Shown: positions 24,354-32,346, counted from the stretch's first letter. The stretch is DNA of 64,000 bases from Myxococcota bacterium (GCA_028285625.1 JANQOX010000019.1:186001-250000), one strand, 5' to 3'. A program made the numbers and translations. The notes: generated from the sequence alone by a model not told the origin.

Positions 24354-24872
24354 TCAGGTGACGTCGACCCCGTAGACGACCTCGTCGACCGGTTCGCCCC
24401 CGCGTCCCACGTGGTCTCGGGCGCGCAACGCCTCGCGCTGCATCCCGAGCTTTCGCAGGACGCCCTGCGAGCCGAGATTGCGGTCATCCGTGGATGCCCA
24501 GACGCGCCGCAGGTCGAACGCCTCGATGGCCCACACCATCACGGCACGGGCCGCTTCGGTGGCGAGGCCCCGGCCCCACCACGGCCGTCCGATGGCAAAG
24601 CCCAGCATGGCCGATTGGCCGGCCTCGTCGACCTCGACGTTGACCGTCCCGATCAGCGTGTCGCCGAGCACGACGCCGAACGTGGGCGAGTTCGTGCCTT
24701 CGGTCGCCATGTTCACGGCGACGAATGCCTCGGCGTCGCTCCGTGTGAACGGCTGCGGAATGTGAGGCAGGAACCGCGCGAACTCGTCGTCGTCCCGATA
24801 CGCCATGGCATCGTCGACGTCCTCGGGCCGAAAGGGGCGTAGCAGCAGACGCTGCGTGCGAAGCTCGCGCAT
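24354..24872 (-). CDS. GNAT family N-acetyltransferase (RimJ/RimL-like)
   Basis: A 172-residue acetyltransferase. LRTQRLLLRPFRPEDVDD at the N-terminus, IGTVNVEVDEAGQSAMLGF, the acetyl-CoA motif GRPWWGRGLATEAARAVM and LRRVWASTDDRNLGSQGVL follow the RimJ/RimL pattern. The ATG overlaps (TGATG) the stop of a short upstream frame, so translation may be coupled. The acceptor is unknown. Confidence 0.9.
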   Translation of the reverse strand: MRELRTQRLLLRPFRPEDVDDAMAYRDDDEFARFLPHIPQPFTRSDAEAFVAVNMATEGTNSPTFGVVLGDTLIGTVNVEVDEAGQSAMLGFAIGRPWWGRGLATEAARAVMVWAIEAFDLRRVWASTDDRNLGSQGVLRKLGMQREALRARDHVGRGGEPVDEVVYGVDVT

Positions 24873-24997
24873 CACTCCGGAACGACTCGCGCGATGCCGC
24901 GGGCGTGGGCGATGGCCCAGCTCCGGTTCAGGATCCGCGCCAACCGCCCCGGCCGGTTTCCCTGGTAGAGCGAGCGCTTGAATCGGTGCAGCCCCAT
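24872..24997 (-). pseudogene. Short fragment resembling the N-terminus of a deazaflavin-dependent nitroreductase
   Basis: A 41-codon frame, MGLHRFKRSLYQGNRPGRLA then RILNRSWAIAHARGIA, ending at TGA overlapping the GNAT start. The R-P-x-R-L-A-R-x-L-N-R pattern is the usual opening of F420-type nitroreductases. The rest of such a gene is absent. It may be a remnant or may serve as a coupling leader. Confidence 0.4.
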
Positions 24998-25111
24998 ACA
25001 AGACTCCGAACGGGCGCAGGCAAAGGGTACCGAAGGCGTGGAGCACCCGGGAAGCTCGGGGCGCGGCAATCACGCCCGGAGGGTGGCTTCTGGTAGCTTC
25101 TGGATCACCCG

Positions 25112-25657
25112 ATGAGAACGAGACGGCACCTCGAAGTGTGGGTCGCGGTGGGCGCGGTGCTTGCGGCCGCCGTCTCCCAGGCCGGAGAGCTCGAAGCTGC
25201 GCGCGGCGCGGCGCTTCTCGAGCCCTTCAAGGCGGAGCTGCAACGAGCCCTTCGGTCCGGGCTCGAGCAGGGCCCCGTCGAAGCGATCGCGGCTTGTCGG
25301 GACCGTGCCCCCGAGATCTCGATGAGCCTCTCGACCGATGGGGTACGCCTCGGGCGCAGCAGCCACCGCCTGCGCAACCCGGACAATGCTCCCCCGGATT
25401 GGGTGCAGCCGATTCTGGACGCCTACGTCGCCAGCCCCACCGATCGCGCGCCGACGACGGTGTCACTCTCGGCCAACCGGTCGGGATACGTGGAGCCCAT
25501 CCTGTTGCAGGCGGCCTGCCTCACCTGCCATGGAGAGGTACTCGCGCCTGCGGTGGCCGCGCGCATCGACGAGCTCTACCCCGAAGACCGCGCGGTCGGG
25601 TTCGGGGTGGGCGACCTTCGCGGCGTGTTCTGGGTCGCGTTTCCTTCCAGCGACTGA
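25112..25657 (+). CDS. DUF3365 (Tll0287-like) heme-domain protein
   Basis: A 181-residue exported protein. A signal-like N-terminus is followed by a helical region (AIAACRDRAPEIS) and LQAACLTCHGE, a C-x2-C-H heme c site. The spacing, with the NPDNAPPDWVQ segment and a C-terminal GDLRGVFWVAF, matches DUF3365, a PAS-like heme sensor domain. It is likely a periplasmic c-type heme protein sensing redox or gas. Its partner is not evident here. Confidence 0.87.
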   Translation: MRTRRHLEVWVAVGAVLAAAVSQAGELEAARGAALLEPFKAELQRALRSGLEQGPVEAIAACRDRAPEISMSLSTDGVRLGRSSHRLRNPDNAPPDWVQPILDAYVASPTDRAPTTVSLSANRSGYVEPILLQAACLTCHGEVLAPAVAARIDELYPEDRAVGFGVGDLRGVFWVAFPSSD

Positions 25658-25666
25658 AGGGTCCCC

Positions 25667-26143
25667 ATGGGCGAGTTCGTCGTCTCTTCCGACTTGTCGG
25701 CCGAAGCCCCGGAGCTGTGGCGCCACGCCGCGAGCCCGGCTGGCGTGAACCGTGAGTTCTGGCCGCTGCTGCGCATGACCTTCCCAGCAGGCCTCGAAGA
25801 CCTCGCTACCTCATGGCGGCCGGGCGAGCGGGTGTGCCGCAGCTGGCTGCTGCTCGCGGGCCTCGTGCCGATCGACTACGACGACCTGACCTTCGTCGAG
25901 GTCGAGCCCGGGCGCCGGTTTCTCGAGCGCTCGTCACTGCTCAGCCAAAGCGTGTGGGAACACGAGCGGGTCCTCGAACCGCTCGCAAGCGGCTGCCGCG
26001 TCACCGACCGCGTCCGCTTCGTCCCGCGCTTGGCCTGGCTCGAAGCGGCCTACCAACCCGTGCTCGCATGGGTGTTCCGGTGGCGTCATCGCAACCTCCG
26101 ACGCCTGTTCGGCGCGGACTCCTCGACACGCAGTCGGCCCTGA
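25667..26143 (+). CDS. SRPBCC family protein
   Basis: A 158-residue helix-grip protein. FVVSSDLSAEAPELWRHAAS begins the fold; VWEHERVLEPLASGCRVTDR and the long C-terminal helix PVLAWVFRWRHRNLRRLFG complete it. These are hydrophobic-ligand-binding proteins with diverse or unknown roles. It starts nine bases after the DUF3365 gene. Confidence 0.85.
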   Translation: MGEFVVSSDLSAEAPELWRHAASPAGVNREFWPLLRMTFPAGLEDLATSWRPGERVCRSWLLLAGLVPIDYDDLTFVEVEPGRRFLERSSLLSQSVWEHERVLEPLASGCRVTDRVRFVPRLAWLEAAYQPVLAWVFRWRHRNLRRLFGADSSTRSRP

Positions 26144-26283
26144 GCCTCGGTCGCCGACTCGGGGCGGCCGCGATCCGCGAGCCCACTGAGCGGGACGACG
26201 CCAGCCGAGATACCGTTGCCGCATCCCCACCAGGTGGCCCCGGCAACGGCCCGCGCCACCCAGCGCCCCAAGGAGAGCGATTC

Positions 26284-26748
26284 GTGAAGATCGTCAAGAT
26301 CCTCGTGCCGGTGCTGGTCTTGCTGGCGCTGCTCGTCCCGATCGTGGGCCCCATCGGCCCCGTACCCGGCTTGTTCATCGGCGGCACGCCGACCGAGCCC
26401 CCGGCGACGTGGAGCGACACCTCGAAGGTGGACGAGATCAAGCTGAAGGTGCCCGGCCTGCTGCCGAAGGTGGTGATCATCTGGGTGATCGAACACGCCG
26501 GCGACCTGCACGTGGTCGGCGGCACCGACAGCGGCTGGGTCGAGCGCATCGGGTCGGGTGCGCCGGTCGAAATGCGCCTCGGCGAGGAGACCTACGCCCT
26601 CGACGCCTCGCCCGTAACGGATGGCTGGCAGCCGATCCTCGAAGCCTACGTGGCCAAGTACGAGCCGAACTACCCCGAGATCGTGGCGGGCTTCCCGTCC
26701 TTGGAAGAGGCGAAGGGCCAGGTCGCCGTCTTCCGGCTGGATCGCTGA
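26284..26748 (+). CDS. Membrane-anchored protein with nitroreductase-like split-barrel features
   Basis: About 154 residues from a GTG with AAGGAG eight bases upstream. One N-terminal membrane segment (ILVPVLVLLALLVPIVG) is followed by a soluble domain: VIEHAGDLHVVGGTDSGWVE, RLGEETYALDASPV and VAKYEPNYPEIV. The pattern resembles FMN/F420 split-barrel proteins, but no cofactor motif is certain. Function unknown. 26144-26283 upstream has no gene. Confidence 0.72.
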   Translation: MKIVKILVPVLVLLALLVPIVGPIGPVPGLFIGGTPTEPPATWSDTSKVDEIKLKVPGLLPKVVIIWVIEHAGDLHVVGGTDSGWVERIGSGAPVEMRLGEETYALDASPVTDGWQPILEAYVAKYEPNYPEIVAGFPSLEEAKGQVAVFRLDR

Positions 26749-26764
26749 GCGACGGATCGCGCGG

Positions 26765-27268
26765 ATGGAAGGCACGGACTACCTGTTCACCTGCGCAGAG
26801 GTCGGCGCTGCGCTGGCAGGGTTCTCCGCTCTGGTCGTGGCATTCGGCCACCAGGCGAGCGAAGAGGTGGCCAGCGTGTTCCGTGGGCTCGTGGGAAGCC
26901 TCGTGGAGCGCAGTCTGTTCGCCGTGTTCCTGGCCTTCCTCCCCGTGCTCGCCGACGGCCTCGGCGGCTCCCCAGCGCAGACCTGGTTCGTGAGCAGCGG
27001 TGTGCTCTCGGTCTACATCGCCTCGATGGCCGTTCGTTCCGTTCGACTCCGACGCCGCGACCCCGCGTTTCGCAGCCTCGTAGCGGGACCCACCTTTTCG
27101 TTCCTGATGGTGGCTGGACTGATCGTCCTGGCGCTCCAGATCGTCCACGCCCTGGGGCTCTTCGTGGAGCAGAGCGTCTGGTGGTACCTCGTGGGCCTCA
27201 CCTGGCTGCTCATCTCGGTCGCCTACACGTTCTACTTTGCGATCCTGAGATGGTCGCGAAGCGACTAG
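26765..27268 (+). CDS. AGFSG-family integral membrane protein outside the array
   Basis: A 167-residue protein, the same length as the cassette 1 product. It opens MEGTDYLFTCAEVGAALAGF then SALVVAFG, aligning with the cassette signature AE-x-x-x-A-x-A-G-F-S-G. The span pattern also agrees: TM1 over the motif, then three more pairs of hydrophobic segments. No attC is visible next to it. It shows that the cassette family also has a chromosomal member 8 kb beyond the array. Function unknown. Confidence 0.82.
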   Translation: MEGTDYLFTCAEVGAALAGFSALVVAFGHQASEEVASVFRGLVGSLVERSLFAVFLAFLPVLADGLGGSPAQTWFVSSGVLSVYIASMAVRSVRLRRRDPAFRSLVAGPTFSFLMVAGLIVLALQIVHALGLFVEQSVWWYLVGLTWLLISVAYTFYFAILRWSRSD

Positions 27269-27735
27269 GCCGGACGACTCGCAGCAAGCCGCGCGCACCC
27301 GCGCGGCGAACGCGCGTGCCGGCGATCGACCAGCCGGAGGTGGCTGCGGCGTTCGAGCGCGTTCCGCCCAGGATCCGGCGAGAGCTCCTGGCCCTTCGCA
27401 GGCTGATCTTCGAGACGGCGGCGGCGACCCCCGGCGTGGGTGCGATCGAAGAGACGCTGAAGTGGGGTGAACCCGCCTACCTCACTCCGGAGACGAAGAG
27501 CGGCAGTACCATTCGGCTCGGCTGGAAGAAGTCCGCGCCGCAGGAGTACGCCGTCTGCTTCCACTGCCAGACGACGCTCGTGCGCGACTTTCGCGAGCGG
27601 TTCCCCGACCACTTCCGCTTCGACGAAAACCGCCGGATCGTGTTTCGGGCCGGTGAGCCGGTCGCCAAGGACCCGCTCGCCCACTGCATCGCCGAAGCAC
27701 TGACGTACCATCTCGGCAAGAAGTCCCGGCGTTGA
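27250..27735 (+). CDS. DUF1801 domain protein
   Basis: A 161-residue protein. LLALRRLIFETAAATPGVG, IEETLKWGEPAYLT and KSAPQEYAVCFHCQT are the DUF1801 (YdhG-like) pattern. The N-terminus is basic. The ATG at 27250 overlaps the end of the preceding membrane-protein gene by 19 bp. The family has an iron-chaperone-like (frataxin-like) fold in some members; the function here is unknown. Confidence 0.85.
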   Translation: MVAKRLGRTTRSKPRAPARRTRVPAIDQPEVAAAFERVPPRIRRELLALRRLIFETAAATPGVGAIEETLKWGEPAYLTPETKSGSTIRLGWKKSAPQEYAVCFHCQTTLVRDFRERFPDHFRFDENRRIVFRAGEPVAKDPLAHCIAEALTYHLGKKSRR

Positions 27736-27801
27736 CGGTCCGCTGAGACCGTCGTGCGTTCGCGACGGACGGTCGCACTGGGCCACGACCACGGGGGCGC
27801 G

Positions 27802-28503
27802 ATGTCGAACGCTCGAACCATCCTGCGCGGAGTCGTCGTCGCGGCGCTATGCGCGGGGCTGATCTTCCTGGGTGCCGTGATGGCGGCGAGCCTGGGGCGC
27901 ATCGCCCGCTACTGGACCGACCCGGACGAGCTCACGGGCATGGCCGAGACCGCCACCGACCTGCTGGCCGACTCGCTGATGGAGGCGGGCCTGCGGCCGC
28001 AGGGGCTGGACCCGGACGACCCCCTGCTGCAGCAGCGGCAGATCGTCGTCTCCGAGGGAATCAACGAGGGTGTGGCTCGGCGCGTCGTCGAGTCGCTGCT
28101 GTATCTGGACGCCCAGGACGAGAAGGAGCCGATCGACCTCTACCTCAGTACGGCGGGCGGCTGGCTCGACGCGGCGTTCGCGATCGTCGACACGATTGTG
28201 GCCATCGAAGCGCCCGTCAACACGATTGCGCTCGGCGGGTGCTATTCGGCGGGCACGGTCGTGCTCGTCGCGGGCACGGGAAAGCGGAGTGCGAGCCCCA
28301 ATGCCGTCCTCTCCGTCCACGCCAACCTCGGGCACAGCACCGACCCCTACGCCTACGACCATCACGAAGAAGCGCGCGTGGAGGCTCACTTTCGCCGCTA
28401 CGCGAAGCTGCCCGAGTCCTGGTACCCACTGTCTGGCGACTCCGAGCACTACTACTTCAACGCCGACGATGCCAAGGCCATGGGCGTCATCGACCCCGAC
28501 TGA
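27802..28503 (+). CDS. Membrane-anchored ClpP-like serine protease
   Basis: A 233-residue protein. One N-terminal membrane segment (VVVAALCAGLIFLGAVMAA) is followed by a ClpP/crotonase-like domain: EPIDLYLSTAGGWLDAAF, GGCYSAGTVVLVAGTGKR with the candidate nucleophile Ser, and AVLSVHANLG with the candidate His. The C-terminal DDAKAMGVID corresponds to the ClpP end of fold. ClpP itself is soluble and works with an ATPase, so a membrane-tethered form with an N-terminal ~60-residue spacer is unusual. Substrate unknown. Confidence 0.83.
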   Translation: MSNARTILRGVVVAALCAGLIFLGAVMAASLGRIARYWTDPDELTGMAETATDLLADSLMEAGLRPQGLDPDDPLLQQRQIVVSEGINEGVARRVVESLLYLDAQDEKEPIDLYLSTAGGWLDAAFAIVDTIVAIEAPVNTIALGGCYSAGTVVLVAGTGKRSASPNAVLSVHANLGHSTDPYAYDHHEEARVEAHFRRYAKLPESWYPLSGDSEHYYFNADDAKAMGVIDPD

Positions 28504-28524
28504 CCCAACGCGGAGGGTCCGATC

Positions 28525-29082
28525 GTGTCCCACTTCGAGTACGTGTCCGTGGCCATCGCGCTGATCTACGCGCTGGTAGTGGGCCGGCTGCTCAGCGGGC
28601 TCACCCCAAGCATGGACGAGGGGCGTCGCTATCTCGTCCAGATCGGCTGGATCGTGATCCTGCTGCTGGTCTGCGTCCTCCAGTGGTGGATCGTGTGGCG
28701 GACGAAGCCCGTGGATTGGTCCCCGCTCCGCTTCCTATGGGTGCTCACCTCCCCTGCCCTGCTCTTCGTGCGGACCGGCGCGCTGGTGGGAGCCGACCCG
28801 AGCGCGGTGACCTCGTACCGCACGCACTTCTACGAGAAGCGCGTGGTGTTCTTCGCGCTCGGCATCGCGTCCGCCTTCGTGGCCGGCTTGACGCCCTGGA
28901 TCCTGGGACTGATCCCCTGGTTCTCGCTGGCGCCGATCCACCCGACGACGCTGACCTTGGCGGGCCTCTCCCTGGCCGGGATGGTCCTGCGGAACGAGCG
29001 GGCCCAGGTGGCGCTCGTCCTGCTCACGGGTGCTCTGGTGATCATCAGCTTCTACCTGCCCGAGCCAGGCTCGGCACCGTGA
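28525..29082 (+). CDS. FEY-type integral membrane protein
   Basis: A 185-residue protein with five or six membrane spans, from a GTG start. It opens SHFEYVSVAIALIYALVVGR and has length and span layout like the product of cassette 10 (15341). Function unknown. Its TGA overlaps the GTG of the next GNAT gene (GTGA), so the two are translationally coupled. Confidence 0.8.
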   Translation: MSHFEYVSVAIALIYALVVGRLLSGLTPSMDEGRRYLVQIGWIVILLLVCVLQWWIVWRTKPVDWSPLRFLWVLTSPALLFVRTGALVGADPSAVTSYRTHFYEKRVVFFALGIASAFVAGLTPWILGLIPWFSLAPIHPTTLTLAGLSLAGMVLRNERAQVALVLLTGALVIISFYLPEPGSAP

Positions 29083-29564
29083 TCCGCCCCGCTCGACCCG
29101 AGGAAGCCGCCGCCTTGAACGAAATCGCAAGAGCGAGCGGCCTCTTCGCACCCCACGAGCTCGAAGAACTGGCGTCGGTGATTGCAGCCCACTTCGAGGG
29201 CGAACTCGGCGAAGACCACCACTGGATCGTTCACGCGAACCCTAGCCCGTCTGCGCTGGCGTACTTCGCGCCCGAGGCCTTCGCCGAGGGCGTGTGGAAC
29301 CTCTACCTGCTGGCCGTGCATCCCGACCACCACGGCGTCGGGCACGGCGAGGCCCTCGTGCGCCATGTAGAGGCACACCTGAGTCGCGCAGGGGCGCGGA
29401 TCCTGCTGATCGAGACTTCGGGCCTCCCGCGCTACGAGCGAACGCGCGCGTTCTACCATCGCTGCGGATACGAAGAAGAGGCGCGGATTCGCGACTACTA
29501 CGCATCCGGCGACGACAAGGTCGTGTATCGCAAGGTCCTGGCAGGGCCTCCCGTCGGGCCGTAG
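29079..29564 (+). CDS. GNAT family N-acetyltransferase
   Basis: A 161-residue acetyltransferase. IRPARPEEAAALNEIARASG opens the fold; WNLYLLAVHPDHHGVGHGEA and LVRHVEAHLSRAGARIL form the acetyl-CoA-binding region, followed by TRAFYHRCGYEEEARIRDYY. The GTG start overlaps the preceding stop. The acceptor is unknown. Confidence 0.9.
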   Translation: MIRPARPEEAAALNEIARASGLFAPHELEELASVIAAHFEGELGEDHHWIVHANPSPSALAYFAPEAFAEGVWNLYLLAVHPDHHGVGHGEALVRHVEAHLSRAGARILLIETSGLPRYERTRAFYHRCGYEEEARIRDYYASGDDKVVYRKVLAGPPVGP

Positions 29565-29692
29565 CGCTCGAAGAAGCGCCCGACGGGCGACGCGCGATCG
29601 CGCTTGCTGAAGAGCGCGTGTGGCGGTACCCATGGCCGAGACGAACACGCGAGTCCCCTACCCCTCGCCGTGGCCCGGGAGCAAGTCCGCAG

Positions 29693-30163
29693 ATGCTCGA
29701 GACACTGGCCAACCTGGGTGAGTTCATCGGTGCGATCGGTGTGATCGTGTCCATCGGCTACCTGGCCGTGCAGATCCGGCAGAACACGAAGGCCGTGCGC
29801 AGCTCGAGCTATCACCAGGCGGCCGAGCAGACCTGGAGCGCGTGCCTCGCCCTGGCTCAAGATGGGGAACTCGCCGCGCTCCTCGCGAAGAGCCGCCAAG
29901 GCGAACCCCTCACCCTGGACGAGGAGATGCGACGCGACTCGTACGAGGCGGCGATGATCTTCGGGTTCGAGAACATGCTGCGCCTTCACGAAGAAGGGCT
30001 CCTCGACGCAGAGATCTACCGCAACGTGATCGACAACTCGCTGCCCTACCTCGCCTCGCAACGGGTCCAGGGCGTGCTCGCGCAGCGCCCCGGGCCCCTG
30101 AGCGGACGCCTGGCCGACGAGGTCAGGACGCGCGCCCAGGCTCTCGACGTTCCCTCCCTCTGA
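29693..30163 (+). CDS. Membrane-anchored protein of an uncharacterised family
   Basis: A 156-residue protein. The N-terminus LANLGEFIGAIGVIVSIGYL is a membrane segment followed by AVQIRQNTKAVRSSSYHQ, the opening of a common uncharacterised family with a helical cytoplasmic body. A truncated relative lies at 21382. 29565-29692 upstream has no gene. Function unknown. Confidence 0.78.
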   Translation: MLETLANLGEFIGAIGVIVSIGYLAVQIRQNTKAVRSSSYHQAAEQTWSACLALAQDGELAALLAKSRQGEPLTLDEEMRRDSYEAAMIFGFENMLRLHEEGLLDAEIYRNVIDNSLPYLASQRVQGVLAQRPGPLSGRLADEVRTRAQALDVPSL

Positions 30164-30193
30164 ACGATCGACCCTACCGTCACGAGGAGAGCC

Positions 30194-30877
30194 ATGCAGC
30201 AACTCGATACCGACCTCTGGGTGAGCGATGCGCCGCTGCGATTCGTGGGGCTCGAGCTGGGCACGCGGATGACCGTAGTGCGGCTGCCGGGAGGCGAGTT
30301 GCTGCTGCACTCGCCGGTCCCTACGACCCCCGAACTCGTTCGCGCCGTCGGCGAACTCGGCCCCGTGACCTATCTGATTGCGCCCAACCGCTTCCACCAC
30401 ATGTTCGTCGGAGAGTGGCAGGCGCACTTTCCGGAGGCCGCCATCCATGTGGCGCCCGGGCTCGAGACCAAGCGCGCCGACCTCTCGATCGCGAGCGTGC
30501 TCGGGAATGCCCCGGAGCCTGCCTGGGGGGACGTCCTCGACCAGGTAGCGATCGGCGGCTTTCCCTTCTCGAACGAGATCGTGTTCTTCCACCGTCCGAG
30601 CGCGACGCTGATCGCCACCGATCTCGCATTCCACATCGGTCCCAAGAGCCCCGCACTGACCCGGCTCGCGTTTCGCGCGGCGGGGGTCTACGAGCGGCTG
30701 GCCCCGACCCTGCTCGAGCGCGCCCTGGTCCGCGATCGCGCCGCGTTCCGCGACTCGATCGCGCGCATCCTCGCGTGGCCCTTCGACCGGGTCGTGATCG
30801 CGCATGGCGAAGTGTTCGAGCGCGGGGGCCACGATGCGCTTCGCGAAGGCCTCGCGTGGGCGCTGCCCGAAGCATGA
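30194..30877 (+). CDS. DUF4336 domain protein (metallo-beta-lactamase-like)
   Basis: A 227-residue protein. LWVSDAPLRFVGLELGTRMT, LLLHSPVPTTPELVRAV, YLIAPNRFHHMF and ATLIATDLAFHIG, with VVIAHGEVFE near the end, follow DUF4336, a degenerate metallo-beta-lactamase fold. The usual full HxHxDH motif is absent (PNRFHH remains). Enzymatic activity is unproven. AGGAG precedes the ATG. Confidence 0.85.
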   Translation: MQQLDTDLWVSDAPLRFVGLELGTRMTVVRLPGGELLLHSPVPTTPELVRAVGELGPVTYLIAPNRFHHMFVGEWQAHFPEAAIHVAPGLETKRADLSIASVLGNAPEPAWGDVLDQVAIGGFPFSNEIVFFHRPSATLIATDLAFHIGPKSPALTRLAFRAAGVYERLAPTLLERALVRDRAAFRDSIARILAWPFDRVVIAHGEVFERGGHDALREGLAWALPEA

Positions 30878-30911
30878 GCAGGGTACGCCGAGCGCGCGTG
30901 CGGAGGGCAGC

Positions 30912-31685
30912 TTGACCGGGAGCGTCCTGGTGAACCCCCGCAAGCTCGGGCTCACGGGGTTCGTGCGAGAGGCGGCCCGCGCACGACGTGTGGGGCCCGG
31001 GCCCGAGACGGTCTTCCGGCTCCTCCGCCCCTTTCATGGGCCCGAACTCGACGCCATCTATCGGCGCGTGGTCAGCGACCGGCAGGGCCGAGAGATCCTC
31101 CGGGCGGGACGGAGCCTTCAGCCGACCCTGCTCGACCTCGAGCGACTGCGATCGCTCCCCGAGGGCACGCTCGGCCACGCCTACGCGCACTTCATGGACC
31201 GCAACGGGATCGACATCGTCTCGTTCGCCGAAGCGAGCCTGCGGCACATGAGCCGCGACGACTACGCCAACGACGAAGCCTGGACCCTCGTGAACCGGGC
31301 ACGCGACATCCACGAGCTGGTGCATGTGGTCGCGGGCTATGGCACCGACGAACTGGGCGAGATGTGCGAGCTCGCGTTCTTTGCACCCGAAGACCCGCGG
31401 CCGGCCGCCACGCGCCTGGCGATCCGCGTGAACCTCGCCGCCTTCCGCCGGCGGGGGTACCGCCATGGCGAGGAAGAGATCGCGCGTGCCTTCGCGCGCG
31501 GTGCCGCCACGGTCTCGCTGATCGCGGCCGACTGGGAGGCGATGATGGACTGGCCGCTCGACCGGGTGCGCACCCAGCTGCGGATCGATGCCCCCCGGCC
31601 GTACGAGCCGATTCCGCCCACGGGCGAGGCACCGACGTTCGCCGACCTGGCGCGGGCAGCCTTCATCCGCTGCCCCTCCGCCTGA
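30912..31685 (+). CDS. Coq4-family protein
   Basis: About 257 residues. LRSLPEGTLGHAYAHFMDRN and NRARDIHELVHVVAGYGTDE (the zinc motif H-E-L-x-H) then LGEMCELAFF match Coq4, which assists ubiquinone biosynthesis in eukaryotes and some bacteria. The TTG at 30912 has GGAGG five bases upstream and gives a natural N-terminus; a GTG at 30930 is an alternative. No other ubiquinone genes are nearby. Confidence 0.83.
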   Translation: MTGSVLVNPRKLGLTGFVREAARARRVGPGPETVFRLLRPFHGPELDAIYRRVVSDRQGREILRAGRSLQPTLLDLERLRSLPEGTLGHAYAHFMDRNGIDIVSFAEASLRHMSRDDYANDEAWTLVNRARDIHELVHVVAGYGTDELGEMCELAFFAPEDPRPAATRLAIRVNLAAFRRRGYRHGEEEIARAFARGAATVSLIAADWEAMMDWPLDRVRTQLRIDAPRPYEPIPPTGEAPTFADLARAAFIRCPSA

Positions 31686-31711
31686 GGCCACGGCGAGACC
31701 GCCTCGACGGC

Positions 31712-32257
31712 TCAGTCTGGGAAACGTTCGCCGAACGGTTCGTTCGCCAGGCCGAGGCCATTGCACAGGTACGACACCGCGTGGTAGAGGCCCGCGGTAT
31801 AGATCAGCTCGACGATCTGCTCTTCGCTGAAGTGGCTGCGCAGCTCGTCCCAGACCTCGTCGGGGATCGTCTGTGTGTCGTGCAGCGCATCGCACAGGCG
31901 CACCAGCGCGGCCTGGGGCGGCGTCCAGACGGGGTCGTCTGCGTCGGCGTGTACGGTCGCGCGGATCCAGTCTTCCCCCAGCCCGAGGGGCCTAGCGAAC
32001 GCTGCGACGTGCACACCCCACTCGTACTCGGCACCGCAGCGCGCGGTGGTGCGGTGGATCACGAGTTCGCGGTCGCGGATGGCGACCGGCCCGCGGTCGA
32101 GAACGCCCGCGCGCATGAAACGGGGAAAGACCCGTGGGTTCGTGGCCAGGGTGCGGAAGAGCGCCAGCGGCTCCATGCCGTCGGGCATGACGAGATCGAA
32201 GAGCTTCTGGGTCGTTTCGGCGTACGGCGGTTCGAGCGGGGCGATGCGGGGGGCCAA
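31712..32257 (-). CDS. Carboxymuconolactone decarboxylase family protein
   Basis: A 181-residue AhpD-like helical protein. RELVIHRTTARCGAEYEWGV and HVAAFARPLGLGEDWI contain the family core; the Cys of ARCGAEYEW is present but the second Cys of the CxxC redox pair is missing. It is transcribed away from an HxlR regulator, with two palindromes in the shared promoter region, so it is probably the regulator's target. Members can be decarboxylases or peroxidase partners. Confidence 0.88.
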   Translation of the reverse strand: MAPRIAPLEPPYAETTQKLFDLVMPDGMEPLALFRTLATNPRVFPRFMRAGVLDRGPVAIRDRELVIHRTTARCGAEYEWGVHVAAFARPLGLGEDWIRATVHADADDPVWTPPQAALVRLCDALHDTQTIPDEVWDELRSHFSEEQIVELIYTAGLYHAVSYLCNGLGLANEPFGERFPD

Positions 32258-32276
32258 GGGATCTCCTGCAGGACGC

Positions 32277-32293
32277 GCTACGAATTAAGTAGC
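32277..32293. promoter_or_regulatory. Candidate HxlR operator, GCTAC-N7-GTAGC
   Basis: GCTACGAATTAAGTAGC is a 17-bp palindrome with five-base arms, 20 bp before the CMD gene start. A second copy of the same layout lies 17 bp further on. Confidence 0.6.
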
Positions 32294-32310
32294 ACCCCAC
32301 GGACCCGTTC

Positions 32311-32327
32311 GCTACGATTTTCGTAGC
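32311..32327. promoter_or_regulatory. Candidate HxlR operator, GCTACGA-TTT-TCGTAGC
   Basis: A perfect 7-bp inverted repeat around TTT, sharing GCTAC-N7-GTAGC with the site at 32277. It lies 20 bp before the HxlR start; together they suit two regulator dimers controlling both genes. Confidence 0.65.
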
Positions 32328-32346
32328 AGTTGACCCGAGGAGCGCC

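Noticed and set aside
26735..26765. GCTGAGCG-x-CGGATC near the start of the chromosomal AGFSG gene, resembling an attC right end.
   Set aside because: The match is short, overlaps the end of a coding region and lacks a GTTRRRY box. It could be chance and is not listed as an attC.
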